Positions 46,601 through 57,727 of a stretch of 64,000 nt of DNA are shown piece by piece. The translations under genes were made by a program, and so were the position numbers. Position 1 is the stretch's first letter, and each line of letters starts with the position of its first letter. This DNA comes from Clytia hemisphaerica (lineage: Eukaryota > Cnidaria > Hydrozoa > Leptothecata > Clytiidae), in the NCBI GenBank assembly GCA_902728285.1, contig CACVBU010000004.1, positions 78,415 to 142,414 of the forward strand, in the 5' to 3' direction. The notes beneath the pieces were generated by a model. The model had not been told where the DNA came from, did no database searches, and was given only the letters and a program-made list of their open reading frames with translations.

Positions 46601-48303
46601 GTCATCAATAATTAGCTACCTACCTGATATACTTGGAATGCTTCTTCTCCCATTCCTCTCTCATATTGAATTCGTAATACATGATGAACACCAGTAACGT
46701 AAATGCCACCAGCACTCCTAATCCATAGATAACTGAAAAACACAAAAGATATCCAAGTAATCTACAATCTTGCTCGAAATATTTGGCACAAAAGGGGAAT
46801 TCCCTCCAAACTTTAAAACCGCAAGTGATTTTTAAGTGCTTATTGAAGTACAGTTTGGAAGATAGAGTTTCAGCATAAGACTTAAGTCCTAGGACCTTAG
46901 TATCTCAGGATCTAAAAGCTAAAAAATGTTCCAATAAGGCTGGGAATGTAGCCTGGAAGCCACTTAACCCCTCTCAAATCGAAAAATCCAATGAAGCAAA
47001 GTGGAACTACTGAAACTGCAATTCCCGCCCGACCTTTAAATTCTGAAAAACGTTAAAATACCCAAAATTCCCAATATATTTCGGCGCTGATTGCAGATAG
47101 CCCAAATAATCTTTGACTCAATTGTTTTCCACGTCAGCCGGCTCGGCTATCTGGGAAATGAACAGAACATTGGAAGGAGCGGGGATTGGAACTGGGAACC
47201 TTCTGGTTTTAAAATCCCTCATTTTTTAAAAGGAGAATGTCTTTTTCAGAGCAAAGGTGAAATAAAAATCCATATGGAACACAAAAAATGTGTAAGTGCG
47301 TGGTTGATATTCCAGACAAGCTTAGCCAGTTTCTAAAAAAACAACCCCTCAAATATAGGAATATCGAAGTTTTTAACCTACACACATTTATTTACGATAC
47401 ACGCTTTTTTTTATAAGATTGGTGTAAATCCATTTCATCATGGATATTCTTAACTGGGATAATCATCCTAAAATATTCTTACAGCATTCTTAGGTTAGGA
47501 TCCTAATTCAGACTTCAGATTTAACATTTAGAATATACGTCTCATGCATAAAATGGCATTCTTAGCTTGAGCAGCCAAGTTCTATGATAGTGATATATTT
47601 AGCATCATAAAATTTTTTGGCCATTTTCATCATAGACATTCCTATAAAGTGTATTCTTATAAAAAAAAGCATGTACATATCTTTTTATCCTGGAACAAAA
47701 ATTAACATTGCCAAAACCCGATAACTTGGAGAGGCAGGGGAATGGCTATACATCTTTTTTATGAGAACAATTCAAGAACAATCCCAAGTCTTGAATTGCT
47801 TGACTTTGCGCAAACTTAGGGTCAAATCAGTAAAAATAGAGTATGAGGCCCAAAAAAGCTCAATACTATCCTATAAGTTAACTTGTGAATAAGTAAAGGC
47901 TAATAGCGAGAAAAGAAAATAAGAGCAGTCGAGCCTTAACTAAAATTAACTGGTTGAGATGGAAATGGGCTTTTCCAGAAATAGTCCGTGCCCCTCCCCC
48001 CGTAAAAACCATATCTAGGGGATAAGCATCTTTATAAGAGAGGATATCCAGGCGGTTGAGCATATCTTTTAAGACTGGATATCAAGGGGTCTTTAATAAT
48101 AAAGAAGGATATCCAAGTGGTTCAATACGAAAAATCAATATCCTATCAACAGTGGGGGTTAAATTTTTTTCTGCAAAAGTCCAATAGAGAAATAGCCTGG
48201 ATTAACTCACTCATCCTGTAGAAGGTTTTGGTCAAATTTTTGACAGCTTTTGGGACCAGAAATACACTGCAATCATTTCGAAGTTTCTTTAGTTGTATTA
48301 CAC
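43688..48303 (-). CDS. Membrane segment and cytoplasmic tail exons of a receptor-like gene
   Basis: Exons in coding order: 48303-48211, 46732-46624, 45193-45014 (180 bases, phase-neutral) and 44309-43688 with a stop. All have GT-AG sites and matching phases (1, 2, 2). The 46732 exon encodes a clear membrane helix, IIYGLGVLVAFTLLVFIMYY, followed by charged EFNMREEWEKKHSKYI. The last exon gives about 206 hydrophilic residues with YQNP and YTPL tyrosine motifs. The 180-base exon reads less naturally in its required frame and can be skipped without frameshift, so it may be alternative or spurious. The first exon needs one base from an upstream exon; a GT inside the fibrinogen gene's last exon (53415) would supply it. 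No known domain in the tail. Confidence 0.55.
44379..44502. repeat. Small pogo/Tigger-like MITE remnant
   Basis: CAGTCAGCTCTCTCTAATTC at the left and GAGAGTCAACT at the right are inverted, with TA at the left. Decayed relatives lie at 11219 and 30358, where they host other insertions. Confidence 0.5.
45913..46131. repeat. MITE with GGCTTGGGGACAC ends, copy 3
   Basis: Same ends as 13565-13853 and inner similarity (AAGCGTTTCAGGTTGGTGAGA, in the other orientation). TAA-type flanks. Located in the intron between the tail exons at 46624 and 45193. Confidence 0.85.
46150..46377 (+). CDS. Small open frame with signal peptide, unknown
   Basis: Seventy-five residues starting MLVLWKIYVFAFLIAIE, a good signal peptide, then SDIQELSEDIDSLSKEK, a short amphipathic helix. 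It starts right after MITE copy 3 and lies antisense within an intron of the tail gene. Codon use is protein-like. It may be a single-exon peptide gene or a first exon; no homologue recognised. Confidence 0.35.
   Translation: MLVLWKIYVFAFLIAIERSITVECYSMKSDIQELSEDIDSLSKEKNNFGKSLAISEDHVFVLADQTINVYQGTNT
46398..46590. repeat. 193-bp palindromic MITE (CCTTTTCGACC ends), copy 2
   Basis: Ends CCTTTTCGACC and GGTCGAAAAGG are perfect inverted repeats. Same length as 8800-8992, but the inside is inverted relative to it. Ends 34 bases from the donor of the membrane exon. Confidence 0.8.
46760..47399. other. Intron sequence, no other gene seen
   Basis: AT-rich; short frames only. Confidence 0.5.
47400..47673. 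repeat. MITE with CACG(C)TTTTTTTTATAAG ends
   Basis: Left CACGCTTTTTTTTATAAGA, right TCTTATAAAAAAAAGCATG, TA on both sides (47398-47399, 47674-47675). Same family as 36448-36699. Confidence 0.8.
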
Positions 48304-48420
48304 CTGAAAAATATAAAAAGAAGAACAAGAAGATGATAATTGAATGCAGTAGATCGCGTTTTCCGGAATACCGGAAATTTTCATTTAAAACTTTTATGGA
48401 CCTACCTGGTTATCAAAAAC

Positions 48421-50893
48421 GGCATACCGGATAAGTGGGATGGGGGAACCTGGGAACCTAAAGTGGGAACCTAAATGAACACCGGAAAAGTGGGATGGGG
48501 GAACCTAAAGTGGGAACCTAAATGAACACCTGAAAAGTGGGATGGGGGAACCTAAGTGGGAACCTAAGTGAACACCTGAAAAGTGGGATGGGGGAACCTA
48601 AGTGGGAACCTAAATGAACACCGGAAAAGTGGGATGGGGAACCTAAGTGGGAACCTAAATGAACACCGGAAAAGTGGGATGGGGAACCTAAGTGGGAACC
48701 TAAATGAACACCGGAAAAGTGGGATGGGGGGGGGAACCTAAGTGGGAACCTAAATGAACACCTGAAAAAGTGGGATGGGGGAACCTAAGTGGGAACCTAA
48801 ATGAAACACCTGAAAAGTGGGACGGGGGAACCTAAGTGGGAACCTAAATGAACACCTGAAAAGTGGGATGGGGGAACCTAAGTGGGAACCTAAGTTGTTT
48901 AATTATTAATAGAATTGAAATATTTTTCTTTAAAAACAAATACATAAAGATAAGAAAGATATTATATGCAATGAAAGAAAAAACCTTTTATCATAATAAG
49001 AACACCAGTTATTTACTTTTTACATTACGGTTCCAAACAATAATGTTGAAAATAAAACAAAGGGAATTTATTTATTCAATTAGCTCAAAAAAGCATGTTT
49101 ATTTATCAGCAGTTTTATAGTGCATCTTTTTGAAAGGTTCTTTTTAGTAAATTGACTTAAATTGACTTTAAACTTTAAACTTTAAACCGTCATATCTTCA
49201 AATCTAAAAGGAATTAGAAGTTCGTTCATAGCTCGATGGATAACTTAGAGCCTCTTCTTTCTTTTGCACGGATCTAATTTGCTTGAATACAGAATCTAGT
49301 AAAACATTATTTATGATCTAGTTTTTGTTCACTCTTGATGCAATACACATTGTTTTTTATTAGCAGCTCCAATTTTCGGGTCAGGGCTGGGGTCGCTTAG
49401 CATTTAACGGATTCTAGCTCGTTTTTCTTTCTGTACCAACCAAACAGTACAGCGTGTGAATACACTTCATTAATTAAAAATGTTTGATAGTAAAATAGAA
49501 CATATTGCACGGCTTGCCACGTTTCAATACACATAGGCATAGATCCACGGGGGGGGGGGCACTCAAGGTAAACGACCTACCGTACGTGCGGCCCTTTTTT
49601 CCAAGCTTCCCAAAGTACACTGTAAGGGTGGAAATGAGCAAAAATGAGAATAAGTTCACTCTAAGGGTTTAAAATTTGGTCAAAGGACTGGCTTTTAGAA
49701 TTTCATCCGAACAAGTGTCATGTTTTAACACTGGGTAAATTTTGGAACATCAAATATGTCCATCCCTATACCATAGCAGGATCTGTTCTAGAACAAGTTG
49801 ACCAAGAAAAAGATCTAGGAGTGATAATCGATAGTGACCTGACCTTTGAAGCCCATATATTCAGTAAAATCAAGAAAGCTAACTCTATCGTTGGCTTGAT
49901 TAGCAGGAGCTTCGAATTTCTCTCACCAGATATGTTTCGAACGCTTTTCATTGCATTTGTCAGACCCCATTTGGAATATGCACATGTAGTATGGTCTCCA
50001 AGGCTAATCAAACATGTCAAAGCAATTGAGGGCGTCCAACGAAGAGCTACTAGGCTAGTTAGTTGCTATAGAAACTACTCATACGAAGATCGGCTACGAC
50101 TCATCAATCTACCTAACGTAAAGACCAGGCGGCAAGTTGGTGATATGGTGGAAGTTTTCAAGAACCTCCACATTTATGACGAGTCTATAAGATTAGAGAA
50201 ATTTACTCCTCGAACACGCCCACGACGTCAGCATGATTACGAGCTTCAAAGGAACTTTGCTAATGACGGTATGAGAGGCTACCAAAGCAACTCTCTTTTT
50301 CACAGAAGTGTGAAACCTTGGAATGATCTAGAAGAAGATATTGTTGAAGCACCATCCTTACAAGTCTTCAAAGAGCGTTTGATAAAAGAAAGGGAGAAAA
50401 AACTTTATAAAATGTAAAATCAAAAGTTCTGTTTCATAGAGGTCAATAGACCTGCGAAATATATTGCTATAAAAAAAAAATAATAATAAAAAAAAAAAAT
50501 AATAAAAATAAAAATTTAGGTTCCCACTTTAGGTTCCCCCATCCCACTTTTCCGGTGTTCATTTAGGTTCCCACTTAGGTTCCCCCATCCCACTTTTCAG
50601 GTGTTCATTTAGGTTCCCACTTAGGTTCCCCCATCCCACTTTTCCGGTGTTCATTTAGGTTCCCACTTAGGTTCCCCCATCCCACTTTAAAGGTGTTCAT
50701 TTAGGTTCCCACTTAGGTTCCCCCATCCCACTTTTCAGGTGTTCATTTAGGTTCCCACTTAGGTTCCCCCATCCCACTTTTCAGGTGTTCATTTAGGTTC
50801 CCACTTTAGGTTCCCCCATCCCACTTTTCAGGTGTTCATTTAGTTTCCCACTTTAGGTTCCCAGGTTCCCCCATCCCACTTATCCGGTATGCC
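48421..50893. mobile_element. 2.47-kb foldback element, minisatellite arms, 9-bp target duplication
   Basis: Ends GGCATACCGGATAAGTGGGA and its complement. The perfect 9-base duplication ATCAAAAAC lies at 48412-48420 and 50894-50902. Left arm (to about 48895) has about ten units of about 46 bp with GGGATGGGGGAACC and GTGGGAACCTAA; the right arm (from about 50517) has about eight in inverted orientation. Long inverted repeats made of short tandem units with 9-bp duplications match Drosophila FB elements and Mutator-type (MULE) families. The centre holds a LINE fragment rather than a transposase, so it is non-autonomous. Confidence 0.93.
49665..50417 (+). pseudogene. LINE (CR1/jockey-like) reverse transcriptase, 3' part
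   Basis: An open frame of 251 codons without the N-terminal domains. It begins inside the palm/thumb region (DWLLEFHPNKC, then KDLGVIIDSDLTFEAHI) and runs through RPHLEYAHVVWSP and GVQRRATRLV to a natural stop, followed by a short 3' UTR and an A-rich (AATAA) tail at 50471-50515. The catalytic YxDD region is absent, so it is a 5'-truncated copy. The tail abuts the right arm of the foldback element. The frame is undamaged. Confidence 0.9.
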
Positions 50894-50902
50894 ATCAAAA
50901 AC

Positions 50903-52802
50903 TAATCAATGAACATTGAAACCCCATTGATACAATGAAACACATAAGACATAACTGGACAAAATAAAAATGGTATAATGAAAACATATTTATTCTATAA
51001 GGAGAAACTATGAACACTATTATAAAGACTTGAAAAAAAATAAAAAAGCTATTAGACACTTTTCTTTATAAAAACAATCCACTATCAGAAAAAATGCACA
51101 GCTCTTCGAGTATCGAAGAAATATACTATACAAATATAAATATGGGGTTAAGGGGGTCGAGACCCTTCTACACTATAAGCTTTTTAAGGTATCAAAACCA
51201 TAACTCAATTCAGAATTTCTGGTTATCGTTTTATAGTATAGGCCACGACCGTATCCGAACTCTTGAAAATATGACGTGTAGTACTGTTAAAGATCATATA
51301 AACTAAAAAATTTAGTTAGTGTACAGTACCAACTAAAAAAGACATGCACGTTATACTAGACTTGTAAACAAGTCTGTTATTTACCGCGCGCAACAAAATC
51401 GGATACTGGCTAGGTATAATCGGAAAAACGTTCACACGAGAATTAGCGCGCGAGAGAGAAGGAAAATAACTTTGAAATTTGAGAATATCAATATCGTTCT
51501 AGATACGGTTTCCCGATTTTACCACTCTAGTAAAATTTTCCGGTGTAATTTTTTTCATTCAACGACTATACTAGTCTAACGTTATACGGGTCAAGCTCCT
51601 CGAAAAGTACAAGTGTCCTTTTGTCAAATGTCACAAATTAAAGCATCCTAGAAGCACTAATTCGTAATGGGAAAGAGAAAACTACTAAAAATGAACGTTG
51701 TAGCATAAGTAGAAGCTCAATTTTTACAATCGCGAATTTTTCAACTAAAAATCGCGAATTTTTCAACTAAAAATACATTCAAATATAGCACTTTTGATTC
51801 TCTAAAAGAAGCAAAAAAAAATTTCACAATTATATTTGACAATCAAAAGTTACAGGAATTCTTGTTTCCATTGCCAATTATATCTGGATACACTTTATTT
51901 TTAGGGTGAGTCGGGTCCGGTAAAAATAAAAGAACAAATCGAAAAAGTATCGCGAAATAGAAAATTAAAGTTAAAATTCAAGGTAACATATCTAGTTTTA
52001 GCAAAGATCTAAGTGCAAACTGTGTTGAAGTACTGGTATAATTTCCAAGACTTTCCAAATCAAAACTATTTACAATCACAATTGGACGAGTCCTTCAGTC
52101 GAAAAGATTCTTCCAAATCGGGAGGAACTTCTCGAACAGGCAAAACTATGGTTCCGAATCGGGAGAAACTCCCGAAAAGGTTTCATTTTAACCTATTTTG
52201 TCCTCTTTAAGTGCTTCTAGATTGGATTAGACATTCCCGATTGTTTGAACAGCTTCAAAGCATATTTGATAATTAAGCAGGATTGCCCAGGTTGAATTAT
52301 CTTCCCTAATGGGAAACATCGAAATTCAATGCTTTATAGGCGAGGCGAGAGCATGTTTGAGTTTTGGCTCGTCATCGTACAGCTTCGCGTGTAATTTGGT
52401 CATTTTTTATTTATTTTCCCGAGTTTAAGTATGTGTGCTTTTCTGCGACGGAGACGGTAAGGTTCTAATTTGACTAGATCCTGAACAACTGAGGACGACG
52501 GTTAATCAGCACCTTTCCCGTCCTCGATATTGCGAGTCAGAACTGTGGGTTATTCCAAAACGCTTCAGTCACTCTACCGTCTTCAAAAGTGCAAATACAT
52601 AAATTCAGTTTGAATTGCTGAAGCGCAGTTATTTTAATTTTCACAGTTATAATAACTTTTAGACGAGTGGACGACTGAATTTAAGAAATAATGTATGGTA
52701 AGGAAAACTAAAAGCCATTGTACGAACTAACATTATATTGTAACATACACTTATTGCATTATCACATAACACCTATATTACTATATATAACACGAATTTA
52801 TC
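50903..52802. other. No supported gene
   Basis: AT-rich sequence downstream of the foldback element. Falls within the possible long intron between 53415 and 48303. A duplicated ATCGCGAATTTTTCAACTAA pair lies near 51730-51760. Confidence 0.5.
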
Positions 52803-53024
52803 TTAAAGGTTTCGTTTTTAAATAAGAGTGAAATTGTTTGCTTACTCGTCAATTTCAATTTACAAGCTTTTTCGAATTGGCAAGATAGCAAGATTGGTCA
52901 GAAAGAAGAAAAGAAATTTTTTTTTTATATCAGTACAATATAACAATAGGTAGACACTGTCCCAATATGAAATATGTGTCTGATATGAAAATGGAACACT
53001 AATATAGTAAAACAAAACCTTCAA
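52803..53024. repeat. MITE with TTAAAGGTTTTGTTTTTA ends, copy 2
   Basis: Same family as 41895-42119; right end diverged. Confidence 0.75.
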
Positions 53025-53374
53025 CAACTCTAGTCAATAGAAGTTTGCCATTGTGCGTTTGTGAAGATAAGAGTACAAATCACAAATTTCTGTAAAGCTC
53101 GAAGGGTAAGATGGAGTGCTTTAAGCTTTTTCCAAGTAAAAAAAGTTATTGCTATTGTTATCCGCGACGTTTCTGATTGGTCAAACGCTGAAATTCTATG
53201 GTAATGAATTTCATGTGACCTAGATAGGATATCTTATCTAATCACGGCTCACTTACATCAAGGAACTTGCTTACATAAATACATAAATAACAAATACATA
53301 ATAAAATATTTTAAGATACACTCAAGTGTAATAATAATGATCAATCATCGATTGAAAACGATTCAATCGATTCA

Positions 53375-56300
53375 TCAATCGATTGAAATTGATTCAAACG
53401 ATTCTTCTTTTTTACTTCTCATCATGATTAGCGTTTCTTTGAGAGATTCAACAGGACCTGCAAATTCTTCCCAAATGATCCCTTGAGACGATGATGGTAC
53501 ACCTCCGTTCGATCGGTAACGACCATTCAGATTGATTGGAAAACAGCTGTTCATCCACCAACCTATGAAAAATAAACGTTCCAAAGTTGGTCTTATGTTT
53601 GTAACCCTCTTCAAATCCCATCAAGCTAACTTAGAGTACACGTGTTTTTTTATAAGGATACACTTTTTTATAAGAATCTCCATGATGAAAATGGCCAAAA
53701 ATTATATATTAAGAATATGCTAAGAATATCACCTTTAATGGAATTTTTCTACTCAAGCTAAGAATGTCTGTCATTTTTAGAGAATTTTCAATTATAAATT
53801 GCCATTTACCAGCATGTAAGGCTCACTCCTTTCACAAAAATGCTATTTTATGCTTGAGACGTATGTACTAAATGTTAAATCTAGTCTGAATTAGGATCCT
53901 AACCTAAGAATGCTGTAAGAATATTTCAGGATGATTTTCCCAAAAAAGTTGAGAATATCCATGATGAAATGGATTTACACCATTCTTATAAAAAAAGCGT
54001 TTATAGTTATTATGCACCGGAAGCTCTATGCGTCAAGAGTTGACAGAGTCGGGTAAGCGCAGTAGTTTCTCGACCCTAGGATAGCGAGTGCTTGTTCTTC
54101 TTATAAGGCCTGATCTGTCCATCGTTCTCTTACACAACCAAAAAAGGTTTTTAAAACAAGCGCTGTAAATTGCTAATAACTACCTTATTTTGGGGGCATT
54201 TATGTGTACAATTACCAACCTCCTCGAAAATTAGCTCCCCCCCTGATTATTCAAACCCCTCTCCCCGTTTATCAGGCATCTGAGCTGAGAGTATTACCGA
54301 AGTACTCTTAGGTTCCAAATAAACGGGAGGGGACCTAATTGCCGGGAGGTTGGAAATCGTACTTCTGAAAACCAAAAAATAAGGTAAATATAGGTTAAAA
54401 TCAGGCTTTTTAGAGCGAAATAAGGGGCGAAAAGTTAACAAGCGGTGGGGCCCGTTTATTTGGAGCCTAAGAGTAGATAACAGTAAATGAATTAGTGGTC
54501 TTTCAATTTACCTGAAGGGTAATTTTGGGCACAATTACTATCTCCAAAATTATCATTATCTGAATCGAATGTGCTGAATCTCATCCCATTCAAAGCTGTC
54601 CAATCTCTCCCGTAATTTACACCTGTTTTTCTACCACTTGTTATTCTGTACTTTGTGATTTCGCCATCCACTGAAAAACCTTGATGATAAAAAAGGTAAA
54701 AACAAAGTTAAGGGTTTTGTTTTTAAATAAGAGTGATATCGTTTGCTTAGTTATCAATTTTAATTTACAAGCTTTTTCACGTTGAATTGACACGGATGTG
54801 GAGCAAGATTGGTCAGAAAGAGGAAAAGAACAACATTTTTTGCTTATATCAGCATAATATAACAATAGGAAGACACTGTCCTGATTGTGTCTGATATGAA
54901 ACGGGGACACTTATGTAAAAATAAAACCTTTAACAATAGTTGAAGCAAAGTTAGTTTGAAATTAAAAATTAGTGGCAAGTGACGGGCCTTTAGTTGAGTT
55001 TGTCGGGTTTCTGTTAATAAAATGAGTTAAAAATCAAAAAGAAGGAATACATGATGGAAAACCCCGCAAAGGAACGCAAAGAAATTTGTTACCACCAGTG
55101 GAAAATTCAAACGCATTTAGCAAACAATTTACATTACAGTCGACGCTCTCTAATTCGACGTTCTACTATTCGATAGGCTCCCTTATTCGATGATATTTAA
55201 AGTCCCCGTCAACAAGAAACTCTCATAAACGACGCTCTCTTATTCGATAAGCTCCCTTATTCGATGAAAATTCAAAATCCCCTTGAAGATCGAATTAGAG
55301 AGCGTCAACTGTACCTTCAAAATGTTCAAATCTTGTATTGCCAATAAATCGTTTAGCAAAGATGAGAACTTCGACAGTTGGTTTGGATTTGGTGAATTGA
55401 TGAATCTTCTCCAAACCAAGCCAGTGGTTACCATGGATATTACCAAATCCAACCTTGTAGTCCAACCATGATCTGTAGAAATCGACAAACCCGTCTTTAC
55501 GGCGCTGGAAAACTGTCCATCCTAAACAAAACAATAGAGCAAATTACACTGAAAAATCGGTATCATTAAAGATAACTTAATGGAACCAATTTTCGCGGTG
55601 CAGTTTGGGTTTCTACCGTAAAAGTTAGCTTCGCAGAAATATTGAAAATTAAAAAATCATGAATTTCCTAAGATATTGAAGAAAAGAAATTCATTAAAAA
55701 GTAGGTGTCAACCTGCGAATATCTGTTCTTAAAAAACGCCCATCTTCTTAAACCACGGAAATTTTATTTCCCCGTTAAGTCTTTTCTAATGATGCGATTC
55801 ATAAGACTTTGAAGTTTAATTCTGCTCTCTACAGTACCTACAAGCTGTGAGCAAAGAGAAAGCTTTTTCCGTTTCCTTCTTTGTTAATATCGTTGTTATT
55901 GTAGACAGGGAAAGGATTGGAAGTTTGTTTGTAGGACTTTTGTGATCCAAACAACCTTGATTTTCGACGTCATCTTTCTATCGGGACTGTGAACCAGTTA
56001 AACAAATCCATATTTGAGATTCCAATTAGTAGATATATGGTAAAAATTCAAGAGGAACCTACCTGCTCCGAAACTTTGTTGATCTTACATTATACAATAG
56101 ACTGGAGTTGATTTTCCACCGATGGTTATGTTATACACACCATCGTCTTCAGATCCATTCTCATACCAATCAAGACATTCCGGTAAACTGCTTAGTGGCG
56201 GTGTTGGTGCTAGTGGAAGAATCGGATCTTGATCTTCGTTGCTGCAAGAAAGCTGTTCATTCAACTTTACAATCTTGGCGCTTTTATGATGCACCAATAC

Positions 56301-56597
56301 AGCCGAGACATCTTCAATATTGCTGAATAACGAACATTTAAGACCTGGCTGTTTCTCTTGAGGTACGGTTTGGGCGAAAACACATTTATGGCGTTGACAT
56401 ATTAGGGAACATTCAGTTGGACTGGATACTGATCTTTCATAAATTGCATCAATACCTTCAATCCTGACGTTTTCACCACCAACAACCTTGGTGAATATTT
56501 GCGGAACGGTGTAAATAGAAGAGATTTGAAGAAAAATAGATATGAAAAATAAATTGGTATGTTGATAACTGCACATTGTCATTAATTGGTCGGTCAA
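53375..56597 (-). CDS. PAN plus fibrinogen C-terminal domain protein, four exons, with an in-frame stop
   Basis: Exons 56597-56063, 55521-55315, 54670-54512 and 53562-53375. Phases 1, 1, 1 match. The best start is [17 protein letters not shown] (third Met), a signal peptide. A PAN-like part follows ([12 protein letters not shown]...), then a Pro-rich linker and a fibrinogen domain: [35 protein letters not shown], the calcium-site-like [21 protein letters not shown] and a final [10 protein letters not shown]. Family role: secreted or surface recognition lectins. In exon 1 the frame reads YCIM, TAA (56085-56087), DQQSFGAG and then the donor; the text after TAA is needed for the domain, so this is a nonsense change or a base-call error. 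A GT at 53415 could join the membrane and tail exons at 48303 instead of using the 53375 stop. Confidence 0.8.
53639..54001. repeat. MITE with CACG TTTTTTTATAAG ends, copy 3
   Basis: Left CACGTGTTTTTTTATAAGG with TA before it; the right end is less precise. Inside is a partly repeated left end (CACTTTTTTATAAGAATC). Lies in intron 3 of the fibrinogen gene. Confidence 0.65.
54708..54933. repeat. MITE with TTAAAGGTTTTGTTTTTA ends, copy 3
   Basis: In intron 2 of the fibrinogen gene, ending 37 bases before the acceptor of exon 3. TTAA at both edges, AAGGGTTTTG variant at the left. Confidence 0.8.
55137..55311. mobile_element. 175-bp pogo/Tigger-like MITE at the splice donor
   Basis: Ends CAGTCGACGCTCTCTAATTC and GAATTAGAGAGCGTCAACTG are inverted, with TA at 55135-55136 and 55312-55313. 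The donor of fibrinogen exon 2 (minus, GTACAG at 55314-55309) takes its positions +2 to +6 from this TA and the element's end. Confidence 0.9.
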
Positions 56598-56599
56598 TT

Positions 56600-57370
56600 A
56601 CCAACGAAGGAAACTTGATTAGATGTTTGTATAATGTTGTTGAAATGAACAAGTCAAAAGACGGGTTAAATGCTTGTCTGCCAACTAGGTTCTCCTGATT
56701 TACTCAATTTTCATGGCTTCCACATACGTACAGTGATTCTGCTTATCACTTCTTAGTTTGGTGAATTTTTATGTAATGTTGCTTATATGTAATATGTACG
56801 TCTGAATGGATGGGAACGGAGGAAACTGTATGTTATTTTTGATTGTGAAAAGTGTGAACACGGAAGGAAGTCTCAACCAAAAAGGAGTTGCTTTTTGATA
56901 AAAAAGATTTTAAATAAGAACAATAGTTATATAATTTGTTTTGAACCTGAGAACAAAATTTAGAATAATCCTAGTCTCGTATTCCAGAAAACACCAAAGC
57001 AATTAGTAAAGAAACAGAGTATTTTAAGAACATTTTAAGAACATTCGAGACTTAAGTTAAAGATTTCGAGAATACAAGAGAAGCCGAAGCTAAATTTAGT
57101 TGGTTCTTATAAAAACTATTTCATTTCAAAGATGGTGGTCCCTGTAATGAAAAAGCACTCAAGATGATTGAGAAGATACATTAAGCAAATAAAAAAATTA
57201 ATTAACAACCCAAAAAACCTCAAAATTACATCAAAACCATATCATTAGACATTAGCACCTACAAGTAATTGATCAATATTAATTTCACAAAATGTTTTCA
57301 AAAAGTACTCGCAAATAGAATATCCTAAAAACAAAAGAAAATGATTCTTTCCCCTCCCTTCCTTCTTTTA
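56600..57370. other. 5' flank of fibrinogen gene, no other gene seen
   Basis: AT-rich. A decayed TAAGAACA/TGTTCTTA palindromic repeat spans about 56895-57120. Confidence 0.5.
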
Positions 57371-57372
57371 AT

Positions 57373-57727
57373 TACCTTAAGAAAAGAAATTTTGGCGAAT
57401 GAGCCAATTCGCCAATTTTGGTGCAATTTGGCGTAATTCATTTTGGCGATTTAATAAAATTTCTAAATTTGGCGAGAATTAATTTTGGCGAACAATCCAT
57501 TTTTCGTCAATATTTTAACTGAAAAAAGAGGAAAAAAAGGGTTTTAGGAGAAATAGAGACTAAATTGAAAGAAAATTAAATTTGGCGAGAATTTATTTTG
57601 GGTTTGGCCTGAACTATAAAATTAAATTTGACGGAGAGAAATTTTGGCGAATTTGTCGACATTATTTTTAGGCAATTTGCCAAATTCGCCAAAATTTCTT
57701 TCCGCCAAAATCTCTTCCCTTAAGGTA
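57373..57727. repeat. MITE with TACCTTAAG ends and TTTTGGCGAA repeats
   Basis: Left TACCTTAAGAAAAGAAATTT, right CTTAAGGTA after inverted TTTTGGCG copies. About ten TTTGGCGAA-type motifs in both orientations inside. Confidence 0.75.
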
